In this document: positions 1 to 7,777 of the stretch, piece after piece
Position numbering within the stretch: position 1 is the stretch's first letter
How the letters are laid out: each line of letters opens with the position of its first letter
Origin: Tautonia sociabilis
GTDB taxonomy: Bacteria; Planctomycetota; Planctomycetia; Isosphaerales; Isosphaeraceae
NCBI RefSeq assembly: GCF_003977685.1
Contig: NZ_RYZH01000049.1
Location: 1 to 46,923, forward strand
Direction: 5' to 3'
Length of the DNA stretch: 46,923 bases
Position numbers and translations under genes: made by a program
Notes under the pieces: generated by a model
What the model was told of the DNA's origin: nothing
What the model saw: only the letters and a program-made list of their open reading frames with translations
Database searches by the model: none

Positions 1-73
1 CCGGAGACGATCCCTGCGGCTTCCCGGCCCGGGGAGCCAAGTGTATTGTCGGATACCGGGATCGTTTATCGGA

Positions 74-127
74 CGATCGCGCCGAATAGCTCCAGAAGAA
101 CCACGCCAGTTACCGTCAAACTTAACA
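74..127. repeat. Left terminal inverted repeat, 54 bp
   Basis: The reverse complement of this stretch recurs at 46797-46850 with one mismatch (position 118 against 46806). Outside it the flanks differ completely. The outermost six bases on both sides are the palindrome CGATCG, so they could be part of the repeat or a 6-bp target duplication. The inner end stops 16 bp before the start codon of the recombinase gene. It contains the small dyad GTTA-10 nt-TAAC (109-126). Confidence 0.9.
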
Positions 128-143
128 CCGAATTCACGCAATC

Positions 144-1106
144 ATGAGTGCTATTATTGTAAAGCCGAAGCTGGTCTCCCCGCTTCTCCCCGCGCTCATC
201 GCCGAGGCCGGTGACGGAGCCGCGCGCCGCTTCTTCGAGTTCTTCACCGCCAACATCCGGAACCCGAACACTCGGGCCGCCTACGCCCACGCCGTCGCCC
301 ACTTCCTCCGTTGGTGCGAAGACCGGCACTTTTCGCTCAAGAGCATCGAGCCCATCGTCGTCGCGGCCTACGTCGAGCAGCTCCAGACGACGCACGCGGC
401 CCCGTCGGTCAAGCAGCACCTCGCGGCCGTTCGCATGCTCTTCGACTGGCTCGTCACCGGCCAGGTCGTGCCGGTGAACCCGGCCGCATCCGTCCGCGGG
501 CCGAAGCACGTCGTCAAACGCGGCAAGACGCCCGTGCTCTCCGCCGAGGACGCCCGCAAGCTCCTCGACAGCATCGACACGACGAGTATCATCGGGCTCA
601 GGGACCGGGCCCTCATCGCCACGATGGTCTTCAGCTTCGCCCGCGTCTCCGCCGTGCTCGGGATGAAGGTCGAGGATTACTACCAGAACGGCAAGCGGTG
701 GTGGCTCCGCCTCCACGAAAAGGGAGGTAAATTTCACGAGGTGCCCGCGCACCACAACACCGAGGCGTACCTCGACGCCTACATCGAGGCCGCGGGCATC
801 GCCGAGGACCCGAAGGGGCCCCTCTTCCGTACGGTCCGGGGCCGGAGTAAAACGCTCACGACGAAGCCGCTGCGCCGGAACAACGCCCTCGACATGGTCA
901 AGCGTCGGGCCCTGGCCGCGGGACTACCAGCTCGACTCTGCAACCACTCGTTCCGGGCTACCGGCATCACGGCCTACCTCGAGGCCGGGGGCACCATCGA
1001 GAAGGCCCAGCAAATTGCGGCCCACGAGTCGCCGAAGACGACGAAGCTTTACGACCGGACCTCCGATGCGATAACCCTGGACGAAATTGAGCGAATTGCC
1101 ATTTGA
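144..1106 (+). CDS. Tyrosine recombinase/integrase (XerC/D type)
   Basis: A 320-aa site-specific recombinase that would cut and rejoin DNA through a phosphotyrosine intermediate. The N-terminal SAM-like core-binding domain covers about residues 25-110 and the catalytic domain about 130-310. The catalytic set is visible: R167 (FARVS), K196 in the beta-hairpin, H268 and R271 (NHSFRATG), H294 (AAHES) and nucleophile Y303 (KLYDR). Length is usual for XerC/XerD. The ATG at 144 has no clear Shine-Dalgarno sequence. The gene lies immediately inside the left terminal inverted repeat, which suggests that repeat contains its binding site or its promoter. It could be the mobility enzyme of the element, an inversion or resolution enzyme, or a passenger. 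The family assignment is firm; the link to the repeats is inference. Confidence 0.93.
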   Translation: MSAIIVKPKLVSPLLPALIAEAGDGAARRFFEFFTANIRNPNTRAAYAHAVAHFLRWCEDRHFSLKSIEPIVVAAYVEQLQTTHAAPSVKQHLAAVRMLFDWLVTGQVVPVNPAASVRGPKHVVKRGKTPVLSAEDARKLLDSIDTTSIIGLRDRALIATMVFSFARVSAVLGMKVEDYYQNGKRWWLRLHEKGGKFHEVPAHHNTEAYLDAYIEAAGIAEDPKGPLFRTVRGRSKTLTTKPLRRNNALDMVKRRALAAGLPARLCNHSFRATGITAYLEAGGTIEKAQQIAAHESPKTTKLYDRTSDAITLDEIERIAI

Positions 1107-1182
1107 TTCGGAACGCAATCGGCAGCCCCAAAGTGTCGGCTCTCGAAGCAAGAGGGAACGGACCGATGAAGGAGCTTTTAAC

Positions 1183-2382
1183 ATGACGACCGAGGGTAGC
1201 CCATTCTCAGCAGCGGATTCCGCACTGGGCTACCTTTATCAGTGCCGTTACGCCCTGTTGGATTCGCTGCGCCGCTGGCGTCAGGGCGAGGATTTTCTCG
1301 TCACGGTCGAGACGCTCGACGACATCGCCTTTGAGCCGACCGGGCGTCCCGCAGAGCTTCTTCAAACCAAGCACCATCTGAGCCGCCAGGCAACGCTCAC
1401 AGACGCTAGTCCCGACCTCTGGAAGTCCATTCGCATCTGGTGCGAAGGCGTGACTGCTGGCTCCATTCCCGCAGACGCCGTCTTCTTCCTCCTCACCACA
1501 GCAACCGCCCCGACCGGCTCGACTGCCTCCTATCTCCGCACGAAAGACCGAGACGTCGAAGGTGCGTTCAAGAAGCTTGTCGCGACCGCTCAAACCTCGA
1601 AAAGCCAAGATAACGCTCGGGCCTATGCGGCCTTCTTGAAGGACCAGGCAAAGGTTCGTCCCCTTTTTGAACGGGTCTTTATCCTCGACGAGACGTCCAC
1701 CATCACCGTGCTTCCGACGCTAATCCGACAGGAAGTTCGCCCCGCAGTGCACAAGGCGTTTCTCGAGCCGTTCGTCGAGCGGCTGGAAGGGTGGTGGTTC
1801 GCGCGTGTCATCAACCAGATGGCCGGAGTGACCCCAGGGCCGATTCTCAGCGAAGAACTCGAAGACCAGGCCGACGACCTCCGGGAGCAGTTCAAGGAGG
1901 ACAACCTCCCTATCGACGACGCGGTCAGAGGGGTTGACATCGACATCGCCTCGCACATCGACAAGAGGTTCGTCGCACAACTAAAGCTAATCAGTGTTAC
2001 AAATCCTCGTATCTTCATTGCCATTCGCGAATACTTCCGAGCTTACGAACAGCGGTCAAGGTGGATACGGGAAGACCTGTTACTCGTGGGCGAACTGGAC
2101 CGCTACGAGGAACGGCTCATCGAGGAGTGGCAAATCTTCTTCGAGCGAATGAAGGAGAACCTCGGAGAAGCGGCCGCTGAAACGGAGAAGGTGAGAGCAG
2201 CCCGAGCCCTATACCAGTGGGTCGAATCCGAGGCCAACTTCCCGATTCGGCCGCGTTGCACCGAACCGTTCGTCACACGAGGCTCGCTGCACATCCTCGC
2301 CGACGACCTCCGAATTGGCTGGCATCCGGACTTCGCGGAGCGGGTCAAGAGAGCCCTAGAATCATCGGAGCCCGGTGCATGA
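1183..2382 (+). CDS. ABC-three-component system effector with N-terminal Cap4/DUF4297-like nuclease domain
   Basis: A 399-aa protein, first gene of a three-gene operon joined by ATGA overlaps. The N-terminal 65 residues (ALGYLYQCRYALLDSL, then E43 and D46/D47, then LLQTKHH with Q61 and K63) resemble the restriction-like fold of DUF4297/Cap4 nucleases, where E...D...QxK forms the active site. The remaining ~300 residues are helical and match what is expected of the C-terminal-domain (CTD) component of ABC-3C systems, which connects the effector to the ATPase. The ATG at 1183 was chosen because GGAG lies 8 nt upstream; the frame is open further upstream. GC content is below that of the metal-resistance genes, consistent with separate acquisition. 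It would act in the cytoplasm as an anti-phage or anti-plasmid nuclease. Assigned from motif and context; no alignment was run. Confidence 0.72.
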   Translation: MTTEGSPFSAADSALGYLYQCRYALLDSLRRWRQGEDFLVTVETLDDIAFEPTGRPAELLQTKHHLSRQATLTDASPDLWKSIRIWCEGVTAGSIPADAVFFLLTTATAPTGSTASYLRTKDRDVEGAFKKLVATAQTSKSQDNARAYAAFLKDQAKVRPLFERVFILDETSTITVLPTLIRQEVRPAVHKAFLEPFVERLEGWWFARVINQMAGVTPGPILSEELEDQADDLREQFKEDNLPIDDAVRGVDIDIASHIDKRFVAQLKLISVTNPRIFIAIREYFRAYEQRSRWIREDLLLVGELDRYEERLIEEWQIFFERMKENLGEAAAETEKVRAARALYQWVESEANFPIRPRCTEPFVTRGSLHILADDLRIGWHPDFAERVKRALESSEPGA

Positions 2383-2876
2383 GCCGATGGGAATTACGGC
2401 CTCAAGAGGAAGCCAACCTTCTGAACCCTCCATTCTGTGCACTTATATTGTCACATGCAGTGGAAGACTACGCGAAATCTCTACGAGACGGCATGCCATT
2501 CGCGCTAGCATTCCTCGTATTACCCATCGTCCTGCATAAGCCGACGCGAGAAGCGTTACCGCAACGCACCACCAGAGCCCTCTCCTCCTGGCTTGATGAG
2601 CGCGAAGACCTCCGGGCAACCTTCGCCGAGCGTGCCCGTTCCCTGTCACCCTACGTTCGTGAGGCGCTACTCTATAGCCTTATTCACGACCGGCTCAAGC
2701 TTAGTGACCAGGGCCATCTTCTCCTCGGTAGGAAGGCACGAGGGTTCACCGCATACGTTGCGGCGGCTACCGACGAGGTCAAAGACTGCCTCACCAAAGC
2801 TCAGTTTGTCGGGCGTTGGCTGACATCGGCCGGGAACGTACCCACCATCTTCGCTCTCTGGGGGGTGCGGCCATGA
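2379..2876 (+). CDS. ABC-three-component system middle component
   Basis: A 165-aa all-helical protein. The segment NLLNPPFCALIL, followed by an invariant-looking FLVLPIVLHKPTREALP, is the signature I associate with middle components of ABC-3C conflict systems. These are thought to bridge the ATPase and the effector protein. It starts at the ATG that overlaps the TGA of the upstream gene (ATGA at 2379), and its own stop overlaps the next start in the same way, so translation of the three genes is coupled. No catalytic motif is visible. The identification rests on that motif and on its position between the effector and the DUF3732 ATPase. Confidence 0.78.
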   Translation: MSRWELRPQEEANLLNPPFCALILSHAVEDYAKSLRDGMPFALAFLVLPIVLHKPTREALPQRTTRALSSWLDEREDLRATFAERARSLSPYVREALLYSLIHDRLKLSDQGHLLLGRKARGFTAYVAAATDEVKDCLTKAQFVGRWLTSAGNVPTIFALWGVRP

Positions 2877-4858
2877 GCTTTCAAATCCGAGACATCGTCC
2901 TCTACAACGTGAACGGCGACATCCGGTCCGTCTCATTAGAGCCGGGCAAAGTGAACATCATCACGGGCAAGTCGAAGACGGGAAAGACGGCTCTCGTGGA
3001 GGTGATTGACTATTGCCTGGGTAGCGGGGATTGCTCGATTCCGCAGGGCCCGATGCGACAGGCCGTTGCATGGTTCGCGATTCGGCTCCAGCTCGCAGAG
3101 GGGCAACTATTCGTAGCACGTCGCGTCCCGAAAGCGACCGAGAAGACTACATCGGAAATTTACCTCGAAATCGGTGGCGATGTGAGCATACCACCGCTAT
3201 CCGCACTCCGGTCGAACATCGCCTTCGAGGCTCTTCGTCCCGCGCTGAGCAAGGCTGCTGGCATCGGCGAGAACCTGCACGTTCCTCCCGAGGGACAGAC
3301 GCGACTGCCCCTGGAAGCGAACATCCGACACGCTCTCCACTACTGCTTCCAGCCCCAATACGAAATCATTAGCCCGAAAATCCTGTTCCACAATCAGAGC
3401 GAAGATTTCGTTCCACAAGCCATCAAGGACACGCTCCCTTACTTTTTGGGAGCCGTGACCGACGACCACATCGCGAAGCGGAACGAGCTGCGACGTCTAT
3501 CCGCCGCCCTCCGTCAGAAAGAGGCCAAGCTTCAAGAGTCAGAGGCGTTGCGAGGGGATGGCCTCGGGAGAGCAGTCTCATTCATCGCCGAGGCTCGTGA
3601 CGTCGGACTCGGCGTTTCGGCGGACACGCCCCCGTCATTCGATGCCGCGATTGAAATCCTCCGGGGTCTCTCGGAATCCACGGTCGATGTCGCCTCAGAC
3701 CTCGAAGCGACGGCTGGTGCGGCGGCCGAACTCCTCCGGGAGAAGGAAGCGCTCATCCGCTCGCAGCGGCGGATAAAGGAGCAGATTGCTGCAATCCAGT
3801 CGCTCGCTTATGACGAGCAGGGATACACCCGCGAGGCAACCGAACAGGTTTCCAGACTGCGAGCAATCGATATGTTCAAGCCAGAGGATGGCGCATCGCA
3901 CAAATGCCCGCTCTGCCAAAGCAACGTGACAGAGCTAATACCGCCAGCGGCCGCCCTTCGCGGCTCGCTTCAACATCTCACGCAGCAGCTCGCCATCGTA
4001 TCAACGGGTGCCCCGCGTCTTGAGAGCGCCATCGAGCGCCTGCGGACCGCCGCCGTCGAGGTAAAGCAAAAGCTCGGCGTCAACCGCGATAAGCTCGAAG
4101 CACTCCGCGGCACCGACGAGCGCTTGGACCAGCTTCTCGACCAGGCTTCCCGACGTGCCCACGTGCTCGGGAGAATCAGCCTCTACCTTGAGAGCGTTCC
4201 AGAGGCGGAAGACACCGGGGGCCTCAAAAGCTCGATTGCCACTCTCCAGCGGGGCATCTCCCGCCTGAAGGAGGAGCTGAGCGACGAGCAGACGAAACAA
4301 ACGCTCGATTCATTCCTTAACCTGATTGGCAAGACAATGTCGGAGTGGGCGAGCAGACTTGAGCTGGAGCACTCCTCCGACAACCCGCTTCGCTTCGATT
4401 TGTCCCGCCTTACCATCGTAGCAGACACTCTCGACGGGCCCGTCCCCATGAATCAGATGGGCAGCGGAGAGAATTGGGTCGGCCATCACATAATTGGGCA
4501 CTTTGCATTCCACGACTGGTTCACTCGAAAGAACCGACCAGTCCCCCGCTTCCTTTTCCTCGACCAGCCGTCGCAAGTTTATTTCCCGGCTGAGTTTGAC
4601 CCCGAGGAATCGCCGAACGAAGTCTCGGACAGCGACTGGACCGCTGTAACTCGCATGTTTCGCCTGATATTCGACTTTGTCGACTCGCTTGACGGCAAGT
4701 TTCAGCTCATCATCACCGAGCACGCCGACCTCAAGGAGCCGTGGTATCAGGACGCCGTCAGGGAGCGGTGGCGAAGGGGCGTGAAACTGGTTCCTACGGA
4801 GTGGCTAGCTGGAGAGCATCCCGCATCGGAAGACACGGATGTGACTGGACAGGATTAA
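2873..4858 (+). CDS. ABC-three-component system ATPase (DUF3732, Rad50-like)
   Basis: A 661-aa SMC/Rad50-like ABC ATPase. Walker A is GKSKTGKT (residues 32-39). A long central coiled coil (about 210-480) carries a CPLC half zinc hook near residue 344. A signature-like MGSGEN and the DUF3732 hallmark Walker B LFLDQPSQVYFP (about residue 560) follow. Proteins of this kind are proposed to sense foreign or aberrant DNA and license a partner effector. The start at 2873 overlaps the stop of the middle component (ATGA); the frame is open upstream but the coupled start is better. The gene ends about 20 bp before the 3' end of the convergent hsdS. Family assignment is strong; the defence role follows from published analyses of ABC-3C systems, not from this sequence. 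Confidence 0.88.
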   Translation: MSFQIRDIVLYNVNGDIRSVSLEPGKVNIITGKSKTGKTALVEVIDYCLGSGDCSIPQGPMRQAVAWFAIRLQLAEGQLFVARRVPKATEKTTSEIYLEIGGDVSIPPLSALRSNIAFEALRPALSKAAGIGENLHVPPEGQTRLPLEANIRHALHYCFQPQYEIISPKILFHNQSEDFVPQAIKDTLPYFLGAVTDDHIAKRNELRRLSAALRQKEAKLQESEALRGDGLGRAVSFIAEARDVGLGVSADTPPSFDAAIEILRGLSESTVDVASDLEATAGAAAELLREKEALIRSQRRIKEQIAAIQSLAYDEQGYTREATEQVSRLRAIDMFKPEDGASHKCPLCQSNVTELIPPAAALRGSLQHLTQQLAIVSTGAPRLESAIERLRTAAVEVKQKLGVNRDKLEALRGTDERLDQLLDQASRRAHVLGRISLYLESVPEAEDTGGLKSSIATLQRGISRLKEELSDEQTKQTLDSFLNLIGKTMSEWASRLELEHSSDNPLRFDLSRLTIVADTLDGPVPMNQMGSGENWVGHHIIGHFAFHDWFTRKNRPVPRFLFLDQPSQVYFPAEFDPEESPNEVSDSDWTAVTRMFRLIFDFVDSLDGKFQLIITEHADLKEPWYQDAVRERWRRGVKLVPTEWLAGEHPASEDTDVTGQD

Positions 4859-4880
4859 ACCTCGTTTCGACCATTCCTCA

Positions 4881-6362
4881 TCAACTGCCATCCGTAAATT
4901 CGAGCAAGTTCTCACCGGAAGCAGTGGACCGCTTGGGGCTCTTCTTGGACCGCGGCCGCTTCGCGTCACCGTTCGCGGATGCCTGGAGCTCGGCAAGAAG
5001 CTCGCTCGCAGCTTCGTAGCTCCGGCCTTCATTCCGAGCAAGCTCCGCTTCCGTCGGCACCAACTCCCCGCGGAACGCCTTTGCAAGGATGGTTTGCGTC
5101 AGAAGCTCGACCCGACGGCGGGCTGACGCAGCCTTTTGCTCGATAGCATCAGCCAGGGCGAGCAAAGCGGTTCCCCGTCGCATGATTTCTTCCTGCTCCG
5201 CCAACGGCGGCACCCCAATCGGCATTTGCTGGAGCTTTGTTCCGTTGATGTTGGATTGGCTCACGCCGTCGGTCCTGACCTTTGCGGCCCACTCTCGTCC
5301 CCAAGGAGAATTGAGCCACCAGCAGAGCAAGCGACTATCGACGCTGCCCACCTTACATCGAACCCGGATGAGGTATGATGCAAACGTCGCCCTTTCTTCG
5401 GATTCAAAGACACCAGACTTTCCAACAAGCTCGGGGCTGTTCGTGCGGTTGAACAGCATGTCACCCCGCTTCAGGAGCAGGCTCGAAAGTCCGGGCAACT
5501 CTTCGTTCACAAACTTCAGGTCATCGAGAACGATGTGGCCATCCTGGATATTGCCCATCCTCAATAGGGGGACAACGCCTGTGGGGTCTGCCTTCTCGGA
5601 GGTCCCGTATTGGACAAGCTCCGAGCAAGCTCCGACTGATGTCACGCGCCAGTGCTCTGGGTATTCAGGCAGCTCAGGAACATCATCCATGCCCGAAGCT
5701 GGGACGTAGGCTGGCAAACCTGAAATCGCATCAGCATGATTCGCTTCTCGCCACTCGGCCGTAAGTCTTCCAGTGCAGGCCGCCGCGAGAATCGCTTGCC
5801 TAAACCGCTTGAGCGTGGTCGGCACTCGTCCGAGCCGTTCGCGGGCTGAGGTCACAGGCACTAGCAATCTCTCAACCGCACTAACAATGCGGCGTTGTTC
5901 AGCCAAGGGCGGAACTGGAACGCTCAGGAGTGCGAGGGCTTCTTGGTTAATTTTTGGAAGTAGGGTCCGGCCGTCATGATTCGAGGCCATTTCTGTGAAC
6001 GCCGCGGACACCATCCAGCGATGCAAATAATTTGTGTTAATAAATGACTCAATTGGATACATGTCAGCGCTACATAGACCCTCGAAATCCACAACTACTG
6101 CTTTGCATAAATATGGCCGAATCTTCGAATATAGGATATGGCCGGGAAGAAACCGGTGCTTTGCACTCCTTACCTTGTCCTCTGCAACAGTAGTGTAATT
6201 GAGCATATTGCCTGTGCCTGACTCGATGTGATTCGGGGCGATGTGCGGAGACTCCTGAAATGCAGCTGGGTCGACCAGATTACTAGCAACCCTAGCGACT
6301 TGCTGAAATTCAGCCCAATCCCAGCCCTCGGGCAACTCCCACGGTGTCGCCACGCTACTCAT
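4881..6362 (-). CDS. hsdS: Type I restriction-modification specificity subunit
   Basis: A 493-aa HsdS. It has two target-recognition domains, the first starting LPEGWDWAEF and the second LPEYPEHWRV. Each is followed by the conserved helix PLAEQRRIV or PLAEQEEIM that forms the spacer coiled coil separating the two half-sites. It would choose the bipartite recognition sequence for the HsdM/HsdR complex. The ATG overlaps the hsdM stop by 4 bp (ATGA at 6359-6362). The first recognition domain (about 5970-6300) is clearly more AT-rich than the rest of the operon, as expected for domains exchanged by recombination. A lysine/arginine-rich tail (PRSKKSPKRS) closes the protein. Specificity cannot be read from the sequence. 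Confidence 0.93.
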   Translation of the reverse strand: MSSVATPWELPEGWDWAEFQQVARVASNLVDPAAFQESPHIAPNHIESGTGNMLNYTTVAEDKVRSAKHRFLPGHILYSKIRPYLCKAVVVDFEGLCSADMYPIESFINTNYLHRWMVSAAFTEMASNHDGRTLLPKINQEALALLSVPVPPLAEQRRIVSAVERLLVPVTSARERLGRVPTTLKRFRQAILAAACTGRLTAEWREANHADAISGLPAYVPASGMDDVPELPEYPEHWRVTSVGACSELVQYGTSEKADPTGVVPLLRMGNIQDGHIVLDDLKFVNEELPGLSSLLLKRGDMLFNRTNSPELVGKSGVFESEERATFASYLIRVRCKVGSVDSRLLCWWLNSPWGREWAAKVRTDGVSQSNINGTKLQQMPIGVPPLAEQEEIMRRGTALLALADAIEQKAASARRRVELLTQTILAKAFRGELVPTEAELARNEGRSYEAASELLAELQASANGDAKRPRSKKSPKRSTASGENLLEFTDGS

Positions 6363-7777
6363 GCTCCTGCCTCCTGTTCCAAGAGCTTGAGCACCTGCTC
6401 TAGGTCCGCGAGGGCCCCTTTCAAGTCCAGCGTTGCATCAGCCGCCAACTCATCCGGTTCAGGCATCTCATCGAGGTCATCCGGTGATTCTTCCTTAAGC
6501 CATTTGAATCCCACGAGCTTGAAGTCTTTTTCCCGAATCTCCTGAATCGAGAAGCACCGCCAGCGGTCCTCCTTCGAATCAGACGGCTTCCGCTTCGTTC
6601 GTCCGTTCGGGTCGTCTCCGTAGCACTTCTCAAACTCAGCGAAGTGTTTCATTGCGAGCGGTCGCCCTTTCTTCGTGATGCCCGCAACGTTTGTCCTACC
6701 GTCATAAATCCATACCTTGCTCGTTGGTTCGCCCTTCGCGAAGAACACAACGTTTGCGTTGACGCCTTGGCTGTAGGGGGTGAACGTCCCTCGCGGTAGA
6801 CGTATGACAGTGTGAAGGTTGCAATCCTCGGTGAGAATCTTGAAGACCTCTCCCGCTTGGTCTGCGAAGAGACAGTTGTCAGGGAGGACAACAGCCGCCC
6901 GACCACCCGGCTTGAGTACTGTCAAGAAATGCTGGACGAAGTTTAGTTGCTTGTTGCTTGTCTCGACCGTGAAGTCATCGCGGTCGGGGGCCTGGTTCGC
7001 TCCCTTCGTCCCGAACGGCGGGTTGGCGAGAATTACGTCGTATTTCGTGCTCCCAGGCGTCGTGTAAATTGCGTCCTGGAGTTCGATGTGCGGCTCGACG
7101 CCGTGAAGATACATGTTCATCAGTGCGAGACGTCGTGGCCTGGCGACCAGTTCCGTTCCGAAGTAGGTCTTTCGTCGAATCCGCTTCGACGTCTCTCGGT
7201 CGAGCGCCCCGCCCTTCGTCTGTTCAATCAGCCACTCGTACGCCGCAACGAGAAACCCGCCTGTACCGCATGCGGGGTCTGCGACAGTGAACGACGGATT
7301 CCCCCGCGGGTCGGGCTTCATGCAGCGGACAATCGACTGGATGAGCACGCGGGGCGTGAAGTACTGGCCTGCCCCTTTCTTGCCCTCGCTCGCCGCCTTC
7401 TCGAGGAGCCCTTCGTAGGCGTGGGCCTTCACGTCCACGCCGAGGGCCGTCCACTCCGTCTCGTCGATGAGATTTACGAGCTTCTTCAGATTCACCGGGT
7501 CGCTGAATCGCGACTGAGCACCGGCGTAGATGTCGCCGAGGATGCCCGGCTGTTTTCCGAGCGTGCGCAGGACTTCGATGTAGTGGTCGGTCAGCTCCGT
7601 GCCTGCCCTGGCTCGGAGCTTCTCCCATTCGCACCCGGCGGGCACCTCAATCTCCCTCTCCGAGGCCATCTTCAGGAACAGCAGGTAGGTGATTTGCTCG
7701 ATGTAATCGCCGTAGTCGACGCCGTCATGCCGGAGGGTGTGACAGAATCCCCAGAGTTTCCCAACAACGTCGCTCAT
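6359..7777 (-). CDS. hsdM: Type I restriction-modification DNA methyltransferase subunit
   Basis: A 472-aa N6-adenine methyltransferase. An N-terminal helical HsdM_N domain is followed by motif I DPACGTGGFL (S-adenosylmethionine binding) and catalytic motif IV NPPFGTKG, in the order typical of HsdM. With HsdS it methylates adenines in the bipartite site and protects host DNA. Its length matches the shorter HsdM family. The start overlaps the hsdR stop by 4 bp (ATGA at 7774-7777), and the stop overlaps the hsdS start likewise, so the order is hsdR-hsdM-hsdS with full translational coupling. No defect is seen. Confidence 0.95.
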   Translation of the reverse strand: MSDVVGKLWGFCHTLRHDGVDYGDYIEQITYLLFLKMASEREIEVPAGCEWEKLRARAGTELTDHYIEVLRTLGKQPGILGDIYAGAQSRFSDPVNLKKLVNLIDETEWTALGVDVKAHAYEGLLEKAASEGKKGAGQYFTPRVLIQSIVRCMKPDPRGNPSFTVADPACGTGGFLVAAYEWLIEQTKGGALDRETSKRIRRKTYFGTELVARPRRLALMNMYLHGVEPHIELQDAIYTTPGSTKYDVILANPPFGTKGANQAPDRDDFTVETSNKQLNFVQHFLTVLKPGGRAAVVLPDNCLFADQAGEVFKILTEDCNLHTVIRLPRGTFTPYSQGVNANVVFFAKGEPTSKVWIYDGRTNVAGITKKGRPLAMKHFAEFEKCYGDDPNGRTKRKPSDSKEDRWRCFSIQEIREKDFKLVGFKWLKEESPDDLDEMPEPDELAADATLDLKGALADLEQVLKLLEQEAGA

